A stretch of DNA of 50,278 nucleotides. Origin: Pseudobdellovibrionaceae bacterium. GTDB lineage: Bacteria > Bdellovibrionota > Bdellovibrionia > Bdellovibrionales > JAMPXM01. The notes beneath the pieces were generated by a model, which saw only the letters and a program-made list of their open reading frames with translations, was not told where the DNA came from and made no database searches. The position numbers and the translations under genes are program-made. The stretch lies in NCBI GenBank assembly GCA_021463345.1, contig JAJTYM010000029.1, forward strand, positions 1 to 50,278, given 5' to 3'. Positions 8,248 through 15,800 of the stretch are shown piece by piece. The first letter of the stretch is position 1. The number at the start of each line of letters is the position of its first letter.

Positions 8248-9312
8248 TCAGTACCTCAGCATCACGCTGCCGCTGGTGAGTCCAGCCCCGAACGCCGTGA
8301 GCAGGACGTTCTGCCCGCGCCGGATGCGTCCGTCGCGCACGGCCTCGTCGAGAGCGATGGGCAAAGTCGCCGCCGAAGTGTTGCCGGTGTCGCCGATATT
8401 GACGACGACTTTTTCATTCGGGATACCGAGGTACTTCGCGACCGCCTCGAGAATGCGGATGTTCGCTTGATGCGGAATGAGCCAGTCGATCTCCCCGATG
8501 TCGAGCCCCGCCGTGCCGATCGCGTCCTGGCAGCCTTGCACCATCGTGCGAACCGCGTTCTTGAAGATCTCGCGGCCTTTCATGCGCACATACTGCAGGT
8601 TTTCATCGAGCACCCGTTGGCTGAACGGGATCGCCGAGCCGCCTGCCGGCAGCATGATGAGGTCGCCGAGATTGCCGTCGGCGAACATATGTTCGGCGAG
8701 GATCCCCGAACTCTGCCCCGGTTCGGCGCGAGAGAGAATCACGGCTCCGGCGCCATCGCCGAAGAGGATGCAGGTCTCGCGATCCTTGTAATTCACCAGG
8801 CGGTGCAGGATTTCGGCGCCGACGACGAGGATGTTCTTGCTCATGCCCGTGCGGATGAACTGGTTGGCGACCGTGAGGCCGTAAACGAAACCCGAGCACG
8901 CGGCCGAAAGGTCGAAAGACATCACTTGGCGCGCGCCGAGTTTTTTCTGCAGCATGCACGCGGCCGAAGGCATGGGCTGGTCGGGCGTGACGGTGCAGAA
9001 GAGGATCATATCGAGATCCGCGGCTTCGAGGCCCGCCGCTTCCAATGCGCGCGTAGCGGCGACAAACGCCAAGTCACTGGTCGCCTGACCTTCGGCGGCG
9101 AGATGGCGGTAGCGGATGCCGGTGCGTTCAGTGATCCAGGCGTCGCTGGTATCGACCATTTTTTCGAGGTCGGCATTGGTGAGAAGTTTCTCGGGCAGGT
9201 GGGATCCCGTCCCGATGATTCGGGATTTATACAAGCCGACGCCTTTGCCGCTGTCGGGGATGCGACCCGGTTCGGCAGCCCCGTGCGTTCGCTCTGTGTT
9301 GTGATCTGTCAT
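8248..9312 (-). CDS. fabH: Beta-ketoacyl-ACP synthase III FabH
   Basis: The protein has 354 residues. It starts fatty-acid synthesis by condensing acetyl-CoA with malonyl-ACP. It has the catalytic cysteine in DLSAACSGF (Cys139), histidine in LIPHQANIRI and asparagine in GDTGNTSAA. The ATG at 9312 follows a GAGGG sequence. It leaves about 28 polar residues before the usual first strand (SRIIGTGSHLPE), longer than most FabH proteins; no closer start codon is evident. It is the first gene of the fab operon. plsX, which usually precedes fabH, is missing. Confidence 0.95.
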   Translation of the reverse strand: MTDHNTERTHGAAEPGRIPDSGKGVGLYKSRIIGTGSHLPEKLLTNADLEKMVDTSDAWITERTGIRYRHLAAEGQATSDLAFVAATRALEAAGLEAADLDMILFCTVTPDQPMPSAACMLQKKLGARQVMSFDLSAACSGFVYGLTVANQFIRTGMSKNILVVGAEILHRLVNYKDRETCILFGDGAGAVILSRAEPGQSSGILAEHMFADGNLGDLIMLPAGGSAIPFSQRVLDENLQYVRMKGREIFKNAVRTMVQGCQDAIGTAGLDIGEIDWLIPHQANIRILEAVAKYLGIPNEKVVVNIGDTGNTSAATLPIALDEAVRDGRIRRGQNVLLTAFGAGLTSGSVMLRY

Positions 9313-9372
9313 TGCATGGCCCTCGGGCTCCGCGGCCTTTTCGGTATTGGGCGGCACTCGCGCCACCCAATG

Positions 9373-9412
9373 AAAAACGGCGTCCGCCGCGAAAATGACC
9401 GGGAGGACGCCG
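9373..9412 (-). terminator. Intrinsic terminator after rpmF
   Basis: On the minus strand CGGCGTCC (9405-9412) pairs with GGACGCCG (9378-9385), an 8-bp stem directly followed by TTTTT (9373-9377). It lies between rpmF and fabH. The fab operon therefore needs read-through or its own promoter. Confidence 0.75.
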
Positions 9413-9433
9413 AATCAGTGAACATGACGCTCT

Positions 9434-9613
9434 TCAGGCCTTTGCGGTGACGACTTCTTCGCCTTTGTAGTAACCGCAGGACGCACAGACATGGTGCGGA
9501 AGCATGAGCGCATTGCAGTTCGGGCAATTCACGACAGTGCGTGCGACGAGGAAATCGTGAGAACGGCGCTTGCCGCGGCGAGAGCGAGTGAGGCGTTTCT
9601 TAGGAGTCGGCAT
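9434..9613 (-). CDS. rpmF: Ribosomal protein bL32
   Basis: The protein has 59 residues. It is a component of the large ribosomal subunit. The N terminus MPTPKKRLTRSRRGKRRSH is the basic bL32 tail, and two CxxC pairs (CPNC and CASC) form the zinc ribbon. It ends in KGEEVVTAKA. The zinc-binding (C+) form is seen, as opposed to the cysteine-free paralogue some bacteria use under zinc starvation. The YceD/DUF177 gene usual upstream and plsX usual downstream are both absent. Confidence 0.96.
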   Translation of the reverse strand: MPTPKKRLTRSRRGKRRSHDFLVARTVVNCPNCNALMLPHHVCASCGYYKGEEVVTAKA

Positions 9614-9712
9614 AAGTCCCTACCTATACGTCGTTGCCGGAGCCAGGGTCCCTCGGAGGAAGCGCGCGCGCACCTCGTCGGCAGACGGCAACCGGTTGAA
9701 AAAGAAGCGCAA

Positions 9713-9740
9713 AATCTATTACAAATTTCAAGAAAATCAA
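9713..9740 (-). promoter_or_regulatory. Candidate sigma-70 promoter for rpmF
   Basis: Minus strand: TTGATT (9735-9740), a 16-base spacer, then TAGATT (9713-9718). It is AT-rich against a GC-rich background and lies about 100 bases before rpmF. Only sequence resemblance supports it. Confidence 0.4.
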
Positions 9741-9841
9741 CTGGGAACTGCCCGAACAAGGGTTCTTTTAAGGGCGATGGCCAGCTGGAAACAGAAAAGT
9801 CGCTCGAGGCCCTCTTTGGGGCCTTAGACGCCACTTCATAA

Positions 9842-9861
9842 TTTGTTAATTATTTAACAAA
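9842..9861. repeat. AT-rich dyad, operator-like
   Basis: TTTGTTAA and TTAACAAA are perfect 8-base inverted arms around TTAT, in the rpmF/10138 divergent gap. A 10-base palindrome TTACATGTAA follows at 9871-9880. The composition suggests a protein-binding site or promoter region. The rest of 9614-10137 has no gene. Confidence 0.45.
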
Positions 9862-9983
9862 AACGAATATTTACATGTAATTTACGGCCAGAAAGAGGCC
9901 TGGGGCGGATCGGAAATAAAGTTCATACTGGAGTCCCTTTAGGACCCCCGGACGCTGTCAAATCATTAGGCGGTCGTCAGAAC

Positions 9984-10001
9984 GATGGTTTGGAAACCAT
10001 C
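9984..10001. repeat. Perfect 18-base dyad
   Basis: GATGGTTT and AAACCATC are perfect inverted arms around GG, about 140 bases before the secreted-protein gene at 10138. It could be a repressor operator; no factor can be named. Confidence 0.4.
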
Positions 10002-10046
10002 ATCAAGTGCAAACGATCGATGGCTTGGGAGGCATCTTTTTCGCAA

Positions 10047-10104
10047 TCCCTAAGCGCATCCGGCGCCCATGATACTGGCTGGGGCGATCGGATGCGCTTA
10101 GGGA
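10047..10104. repeat. Long hairpin, 16-bp perfect arms, before gene at 10138
   Basis: TCCCTAAGCGCATCCG (10047-10062) is exactly repeated in inverse at 10089-10104. Inside, CGCCC and GGGCG can extend the stem. The second arm ends 33 bases before the start codon of the secreted-protein gene, so the structure would lie in its leader or promoter. No T-run follows the plus-strand arm. Confidence 0.65.
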
Positions 10105-10137
10105 CAAAACCGTGTTAGGGCACGAAAGGGACGAGTC

Positions 10138-10521
10138 ATGAAAAAAATCACGATGGCATTGATGATCCTGGCGTTCACGGCCCCAGCGCTCGCTCGCGAC
10201 CGTTCGCTTCTTGACGGAGCCCTCAGCGACTCCTTCAAGGACCGCGACCAAGTTCAGCGTCATTACAAAAAAAACGACATCGGCCTCAAAGAAAAACGTC
10301 GTGGCAAAGAAGTCCGCCGCATCAAAATCGAAGTCGGGGATGAGTTCGGCTCCGCCAATGTCGCAACCAGTCGTGGCGAGGAAAGCCTGAGATTCCGCAA
10401 CTCAAACGCGGCCGACGATGACATCAAAGTCAACGTCGATCAGGAAATCAAAGACGTGAACGCATCGGTTTCCAAGGAGCTGAACCGCCATCCGTCGAAA
10501 GTTCTCGACGGCGGCGGATGA
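10138..10521 (+). CDS. Small secreted protein, unknown function
   Basis: The protein has 127 residues. It has a clear Sec signal peptide (MKKITMALMILAFTAPALA, likely cut at ALA-R), so it is exported. The mature part is highly charged, with Lys/Arg clusters (KEKRRGKEVRR) and Asp/Asn-rich segments, and has no cysteine or membrane segment. I recognise no domain. The start ATG follows AAAGGGACGAG. Its promoter gap has three dyads, including a 16-bp-arm hairpin. The stop codon TGA lies exactly in the loop of a perfect 7-bp hairpin (10512-10528). It is convergent with the CoA-binding protein gene. Confidence 0.8.
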   Translation: MKKITMALMILAFTAPALARDRSLLDGALSDSFKDRDQVQRHYKKNDIGLKEKRRGKEVRRIKIEVGDEFGSANVATSRGEESLRFRNSNAADDDIKVNVDQEIKDVNASVSKELNRHPSKVLDGGG

Positions 10522-10546
10522 TCCGCCGAGATGCCGGAGAAGATTC

Positions 10547-11002
10547 CTATTCAGAAACGCGCGTTTCTCTCAAAAGCCGCGCGTGTTCCTTCAAAATGCA
10601 CCGATTGGAAACGACCAGAAGCCCGCGCTGTCGGGCTCGAGCTTCCGCCTTCGGATCCGTCACGCCTTCCTGAAGCCACAAGAGCTTCGGTCGATCCGCC
10701 GGCATGCGGCGGTCCATTTCGGCCAGCACCTCGTCGACGACGCCTGCGATAGCGTCGGATCGACGGAAGACGTCGATGATTTCAAGCGGACCAGGGACAT
10801 CCGCGAGCCTCTCGTAGACGGGCTTGTCGAGCACGGGCCCGTGGCCTCCGGGCCGAACCCCGACGACGTCATAACCGCGAGCAATCAGGTAATGGCCGAC
10901 TTCGTAGCTCGGGCGACTGGGTTCGGGACTCAGACCCAAGATGACGATGCGCTTATAATCCTTGAGGGCTTGGGCGATTTCTGCGTCAGGCGGGGTTGTC
11001 AT
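10547..11002 (-). CDS. CoA-binding domain protein (YccU-like)
   Basis: The protein has 151 residues. It is a stand-alone Rossmann CoA-binding domain of the YccU/CoA_binding_2 family: KRIVILGLSPEPSRPSY near residue 20 matches the family's nucleotide-binding start, and LLWLQEGV and NRCILKEH match its C-terminal blocks. Such proteins bind CoA in crystal structures, but their cellular role is unknown. The start at 11002 follows GGGAG at seven bases. A longer frame to 11140 adds a leader with no family match. Confidence 0.85.
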   Translation of the reverse strand: MTTPPDAEIAQALKDYKRIVILGLSPEPSRPSYEVGHYLIARGYDVVGVRPGGHGPVLDKPVYERLADVPGPLEIIDVFRRSDAIAGVVDEVLAEMDRRMPADRPKLLWLQEGVTDPKAEARARQRGLLVVSNRCILKEHARLLRETRVSE

Positions 11003-11161
11003 CAGGCGGCTCCCTTTCTCGAATGCACGGCTCGCGACAGCGAGCTTCCAGCGCGGCACCGGTGATTCGATCTTGATCCGAGGTCCGCTGTTTTGCATCC
11101 TGCTTTGCGCCAACGGGAATTGGATTTCATGGCGCGGCAAAGCGGGGAGACCGTCCTCTAT

Positions 11162-11746
11162 CTAAAGGATGAGTTTCTTGAGCTCCTGCTGCGAGTAGAT
11201 GTAGTCGGCGTAAATCATCGTATTGGTGATATTGCGGTGCCCGAGAGCGACCTGGACCAACCGGAGGTCTTTGGTCTTTCGGTAAAGGCGGATCGCAAAA
11301 GTATGCCGCAGGCAGTGGAATTTCTTTGGGGCGGGACGATACCAATCCCAGATCTGCCTCAAACGATGGTAGCCGATTTCAAAAACCAGATCCCCCTTGC
11401 GACTGTCAGCGAAACGACTGAGGCGCGCAAACAACTCCGGCGGCAGGGGGAGTTCGCGGTCATTGCTGCCTTTCATGCCGCGAATGAAGACAGTTTCATC
11501 GTAAGGATTCAGATCGGTTTTGCGGATCGCCAAAAGTTCTTTGGCGCGAGATCCCGTGCGCAGCGCCAGCTCTAGAATGAGGGAATCACGAAGGGAGTCC
11601 GTTCGGCTGGAGGCAATCAATGTTTCGAGTTTTTCGACTTCTGGGTCGAGAAGATATTTGTTCTTGTTCAGCTGGTAGCGTTGTGAAGCCAATCCCCGGG
11701 TACCTTTCGACAACAAGTATCGAACATAAATAGAAATCAAGCTCAC
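11162..11746 (-). CDS. Tyrosine recombinase, catalytic domain only
   Basis: The protein has 194 residues. All six catalytic residues of the XerC/integrase family are present: Arg67 (TGSRAKELL), Lys92 (GMKGSN), His144 and Arg147 (HCLRHTFA), His170 (LGHRNI) and Tyr179 (MIYADY). The N-terminal SAM-like core-binding domain is missing. The open frame can be read 15 codons upstream of the GTG start as a plausible last helix of that domain, and then meets a TAA at 11792-11794. It may be a truncated integrase or a naturally short recombinase of the FimB size class. The start is uncertain; there is no clear Shine-Dalgarno. It faces an AT-rich gap with two large inverted repeats. Confidence 0.8.
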   Translation of the reverse strand: MSLISIYVRYLLSKGTRGLASQRYQLNKNKYLLDPEVEKLETLIASSRTDSLRDSLILELALRTGSRAKELLAIRKTDLNPYDETVFIRGMKGSNDRELPLPPELFARLSRFADSRKGDLVFEIGYHRLRQIWDWYRPAPKKFHCLRHTFAIRLYRKTKDLRLVQVALGHRNITNTMIYADYIYSQQELKKLIL

Positions 11747-11950
11747 AAGAGTTCGGCAAGTGTGGATTTGCAGGTCGACCTTAGTCGTGGTTTATGGCGC
11801 TGCGCATATACGGCGCGAGTGGAAATTTTCGAACTCCATAAAGCTGTTTTTCTGCAATCCCCCTAGGTGAAGGTACCCCCTTTCGACTCTTGGCGCCTTG
11901 GGCGCCCTCGCTTCTTCATTAATAAAGTCATTTAATTTCAAATACTTAAT

Positions 11951-11978
11951 ACTCACACTTATAACTATAAGTGTGAGT
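11951..11978. repeat. Perfect 28-base inverted repeat
   Basis: ACTCACACTTATA and TATAAGTGTGAGT are exact 13-base inverted arms around AC. It lies in the 432-base AT-rich gap between the recombinase (minus) and the HTH gene (plus). No T-run follows, so termination is unlikely. A recombinase core site or operator is possible. Confidence 0.75.
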
Positions 11979-12064
11979 CCAGGTGCGGCAAATAAAACAG
12001 GGGGAGCTCTCGAAAGAAGAAATTCAAATTGACCAAAGAATTTCGATGCTTAAGTCAGTCTTTA

Positions 12065-12093
12065 TTGCTGCGCATTATTGTCTATATTGTATT
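12065..12093 (+). promoter_or_regulatory. Candidate promoter for HTH-membrane gene
   Basis: TTGCTG (12065-12070), a 17-base spacer and TGTATT (12088-12093) precede the 14-bp-arm hairpin and the gene at 12179. The match to consensus is moderate only. Confidence 0.3.
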
Positions 12094-12108
12094 TCACAAC
12101 GCCTTTTA

Positions 12109-12142
12109 TTGTGTTTAGCATCAAAAGCGATGCTAAACACAA
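12109..12142. repeat. Perfect 14-bp-arm hairpin before HTH gene
   Basis: TTGTGTTTAGCATC (12109-12122) and its exact reverse complement (12129-12142) flank an AAAAGC loop. It ends 36 bases before the start codon at 12179 and downstream of the candidate promoter, a fitting place for autoregulation by the HTH protein or for an attenuator or mRNA structure. Confidence 0.75.
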
Positions 12143-12178
12143 CGATTCCGAGGCGCTTCTCCGAAAGCGGAAGGTCGT

Positions 12179-12733
12179 ATGGACATGCAGAAAGACATCC
12201 CTACTTCTGAAGAGCACGTGAACACGCGATCAGTCCCTTCCCCCAGATCAAAGAGCTCGATTCGTATTCGATACGAAGCCGAGGTAGAGATTCTGCGACG
12301 TAAAATCGGTGGCCTTGAGGACGTCCGCGAGCAACTGGGGCTTTCGCAGCGCAAGATTTGCCAGCTTCTTCTGGTGGACCCAAGCGCATGGACGCGCTGG
12401 ACTCGTGCCGACGGCAAAGCTCCGCCTCATATTTATCGAGCCTTGCAGTGGTATCTCGCTCTCAACGATAAATACCCGGCTCTCGACGTGAGCTTTTGGC
12501 TCTCGGCAGCGCCGCGGTCACAGGAATCTCAACTTCAAGACGCAGCCTGGAAGTCGACTTCGGCCGAGCTTGAATCCTTGAAGCGCGAACTCGGGGAGTG
12601 GCGTGAGCAATTCCAGATCCAAACACACGCGCGTGAAATCCACGGACCCTCGTTTCGAACGGGAGTTTTTTTGGGATTTTCACTCGGGATCCTGGCCGGC
12701 GGCGGCCTGACGTATTTGCTCGCCTCGTTATAG
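12179..12733 (+). CDS. Tail-anchored helix-turn-helix protein
   Basis: The protein has 184 residues. Residues 45-95 resemble an XRE-like DNA-binding domain (VREQLGLSQRKICQLL, then WTRWTRADGKAPPHIYRAL). Residues about 115-150 form a likely coiled coil (ELESLKRELGEWREQF), and residues 161-183 are one hydrophobic helix at the very C terminus (GVFLGFSLGILAGGGLTYLL). The layout places the HTH in the cytoplasm, tethered to the inner membrane from the C-terminal end. The start ATG follows GGAAGG. A perfect hairpin lies 36 bases upstream. The target is unknown; the next gene, a giant lipoprotein, is an obvious candidate, but that is inference. Confidence 0.8.
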   Translation: MDMQKDIPTSEEHVNTRSVPSPRSKSSIRIRYEAEVEILRRKIGGLEDVREQLGLSQRKICQLLLVDPSAWTRWTRADGKAPPHIYRALQWYLALNDKYPALDVSFWLSAAPRSQESQLQDAAWKSTSAELESLKRELGEWREQFQIQTHAREIHGPSFRTGVFLGFSLGILAGGGLTYLLASL

Positions 12734-12890
12734 GCCGCGGCCGCCATTTTTCCATGTGCCTCGATCGACTTGAGACGTTTCATCCCGGCACGCGACATCA
12801 TGGGATCGTCCCGCCTGGTTTTTTCGCTCAATCACCCGCATCTCGACGCCGATGTAGAGGAGACCGTCAACAGTCGAAGGTGGTACGTTT

Positions 12891-15800
12891 ATGGGTTGGA
12901 CGATTCGAGTCATCGGATTCTTCGTTCTTTTCACGCTCTTGGCGTGTGCAAAAAAGCAGGAAACCGCGACTGTCACGCTCGCCCTTCCGGATTGGTCGTC
13001 GGCGGCCACCCACCCCAAATCTGGTTCGGGGCCGCAAACACTCGCCGCCCACGAGAACATTTCCGTCATCATCGTGAACATCAACGGAGCCGGAATGAAC
13101 GCGCCGGCCGTGTGGAAGTGGGACAATCATGATTCCGGGGCGCCGGCGACGCCGCCCACATCGATCAGTCTCACGGTTCCGCGCGGCCCCAATCGCCTCA
13201 TTCAAGTCCTCGTCGTTTTCGAATCAGCCGGCGCCATGGAATTCCATTACGGAGACGCGCTGACCGCGATCACCTCCGACGGGCAAGGGGTGAGCGTCGC
13301 GGTCAACTCCATCGGCGGCGTGAACGCGCAAGGCAGCGTTTCCGGGCGCTACTTGCGTGCGGACGGTGTCGGTCCGACGGGGCCGGTCGAAATCCGTTTC
13401 GCTCCGCCGAACGGGCGCGCGCCGATGGTGATCGAAACCGAATACATGTATGCCGGCTGGTTTCGGTTCTTCGCTTTGCCGACGGCGGGCTTCACGTACC
13501 GATTCATTCCCACCGGCGAGTCTCTCTTTGAAAACTTCAGCACCACGAACGTCACGCCCACAGGCGCGCAACAAGCGAAGATTTACATCCCTCCCTACTG
13601 GTATCACGATCAGTGGTCGGCCGGGACTCCGGTCGGGCCTCGCAAACCAAATTTGGCGCAAACGAGCATCGTCGGCTTCTTCGGCCCCGGGGCGACGGGC
13701 AAATCGGTCTGCTTCTCGAACACGCCGGCGACGCTCAACGATTCCTACGCAAGCGCTTCCGCCGCGGACAACTCAAAGCTTCGTTGGGTCGGCAATGCCG
13801 CGCTCGGCGCCACCGACGCGGGCGTCCAAGCCGGCGGCACGACTTCTTGCGGAGCCGCGGTCGATGAATTCATCACCTACGCCAAACTCGACGAAACGCA
13901 GGTCACGCGCCAGGAGGGCCTCCTGGGCTTTCGAGGCCCGTTCGCCCTGCAGCCGAACGGCGGCCACGGCTACAAACAAGAAATCCTCGGCGTCGCTTCG
14001 GATCTGAACGTGGTCCTCAATTGGAAATACGTGCCAGGCGTCACCGCCCCAGGCGGCGTGCGTGGCACGCGGGTGTTCTACCGTTTCGGTCAGTCGTCGC
14101 TGAGCGACAACGACGCCGACTACGGGCGCAGCGGGGAAATCAAGTGCGACGAACTCGCCCAGCTCTCCCGGCCGTTCGCGTTTTTAAAGGATGAAAGCGC
14201 CTCTGCGGGGGCGACCAGCGTTTCGACCACGATCCCGGCCACCGCGGCGAACATCGCGGAATTCAACGCCGGAAAATTCCAGGCCGTCGTTTGCCCCTAC
14301 GTCACCGATGCGAACGGCCGCGTCCAGCTGATCCCAAGGGCCGGGGTCGACTTCCGGTCGTACGGAACCGGTCCCGCCGTGCCCACGGCGATCCGCTTGG
14401 CGGTCGTGCCCGGCGCAGGCCCGTTCGCCGAGACCACGCCCGCGGCACGCGCGCAGGTTCCGGCCAATACGTGTTATCCGCTCCGGGTCTCGGCGATGGA
14501 CGCCGCGGGCAATCCGTCGCTGCCGCTCAATAACTGGAGCTTGACCATCAAGGCTCACGTGCCCGAGGGCGGTGACGAGAACCTTCATTCCGATCCCTCC
14601 TGCGGCAGTGGCGGGGACCAAGTGTCTTTCTACGGCTTGAACAACGACAACGCCGCCTACGTCTACTTGAAGACGCCCGCCAGCTCGGGGGCGTTCGACG
14701 TGACCGTTCAGCAGGAATTCGCCACTTGGCTGCTGCCCGCGACGTTTCACGCATCGGTGGCGGCCTCCACGAGCGCGACCAAACTGACCATGGACGCCCC
14801 GTCGGCGCTCAAAAAATTCTTCTGCTATCCTTACACGCTGTCGTCGCGCGACGACAGCTCGCGGATCGCCCACCTGTCGACGTCGGCCGTCTTCGACTAC
14901 CGCGAGGGCTTCGAATTCTTTCCGCTATCGAACGACTGCGGCGGCGGAACGAGCAGCAGCATGGCCTTTGGTCCCTCCACGGCGTTCAGTTGGGGGTCAT
15001 TCCGTTACGTCGGCCCCGGTGGCGGAGCGCTGAACTCTTCACCGACCACGAGCGATTCGGCGGCGAGCGGGATCACCATCGTCCCCAAGCCGATCAATGT
15101 CGAAATCCCGGAACCGCCGGCTCGGGTCGATCTCGCCGACCTTCCTCCGGCGGTTTCCGCCGAGGGATGCTATCCGGTATCGGTCGTCCTGCGCGGGGCA
15201 TCGAACGCGGAGGCCGTGATCTTGCCGAACGATATCATGAACGACGACCTGATCGTGCAAGTCCAGGCCAGCAATGCGCTGCTGTACACCTCGCCGGGTT
15301 GCTCGTATAGCGGGTCCAGCTCCATGTCCGTCCTCATCGGGCCGTATAAATCCCGCGGGATGATGGGCATCTATGTCGCCCCAGAAGCGACGGGAGCCGT
15401 CACGCTGACCATCACTCCAACGAACCTGACGGGGACAGGAGCGAACCCGATCGCGACGACCGTGAGTCGCACCGCCGGTCCGGCGGTCGCAGGCCGAATC
15501 CGTATCGGTCTGGAGCCGCAAATCTGGCAGGAGGGCGTTGGGTTCGTTGGGACGCACTATTCACGTTTGGAAGGCGAACCACTCAACCTTCATTTGCGCG
15601 CCAGCACGAGGCTGAGTTCCCTGACCGATACGACATCGTTCCTGCCGCCGGATCTTTCAAGCATCGGCTTTCGCGTGAGCCCGGCAAGCTACGTGGTTCA
15701 ATCGGACAGTTTGTGGTCCGCGGGGGCGAGAACACTCACCCTGACGGGAGTAACAGGAGACATGTACTCGGGAGGATGGAACGTCGAGACTGGGGTGATG

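Noticed and set aside
8065-9450. Plus-strand frame of 461 codons across fabD/fabH/rpmF
   Set aside because: It is antisense to three conserved genes.
11747-12178. CRISPR array or tandem repeats in the AT-rich gap
   Set aside because: The repeats are two unrelated inverted repeats, with no direct repeats or spacers.
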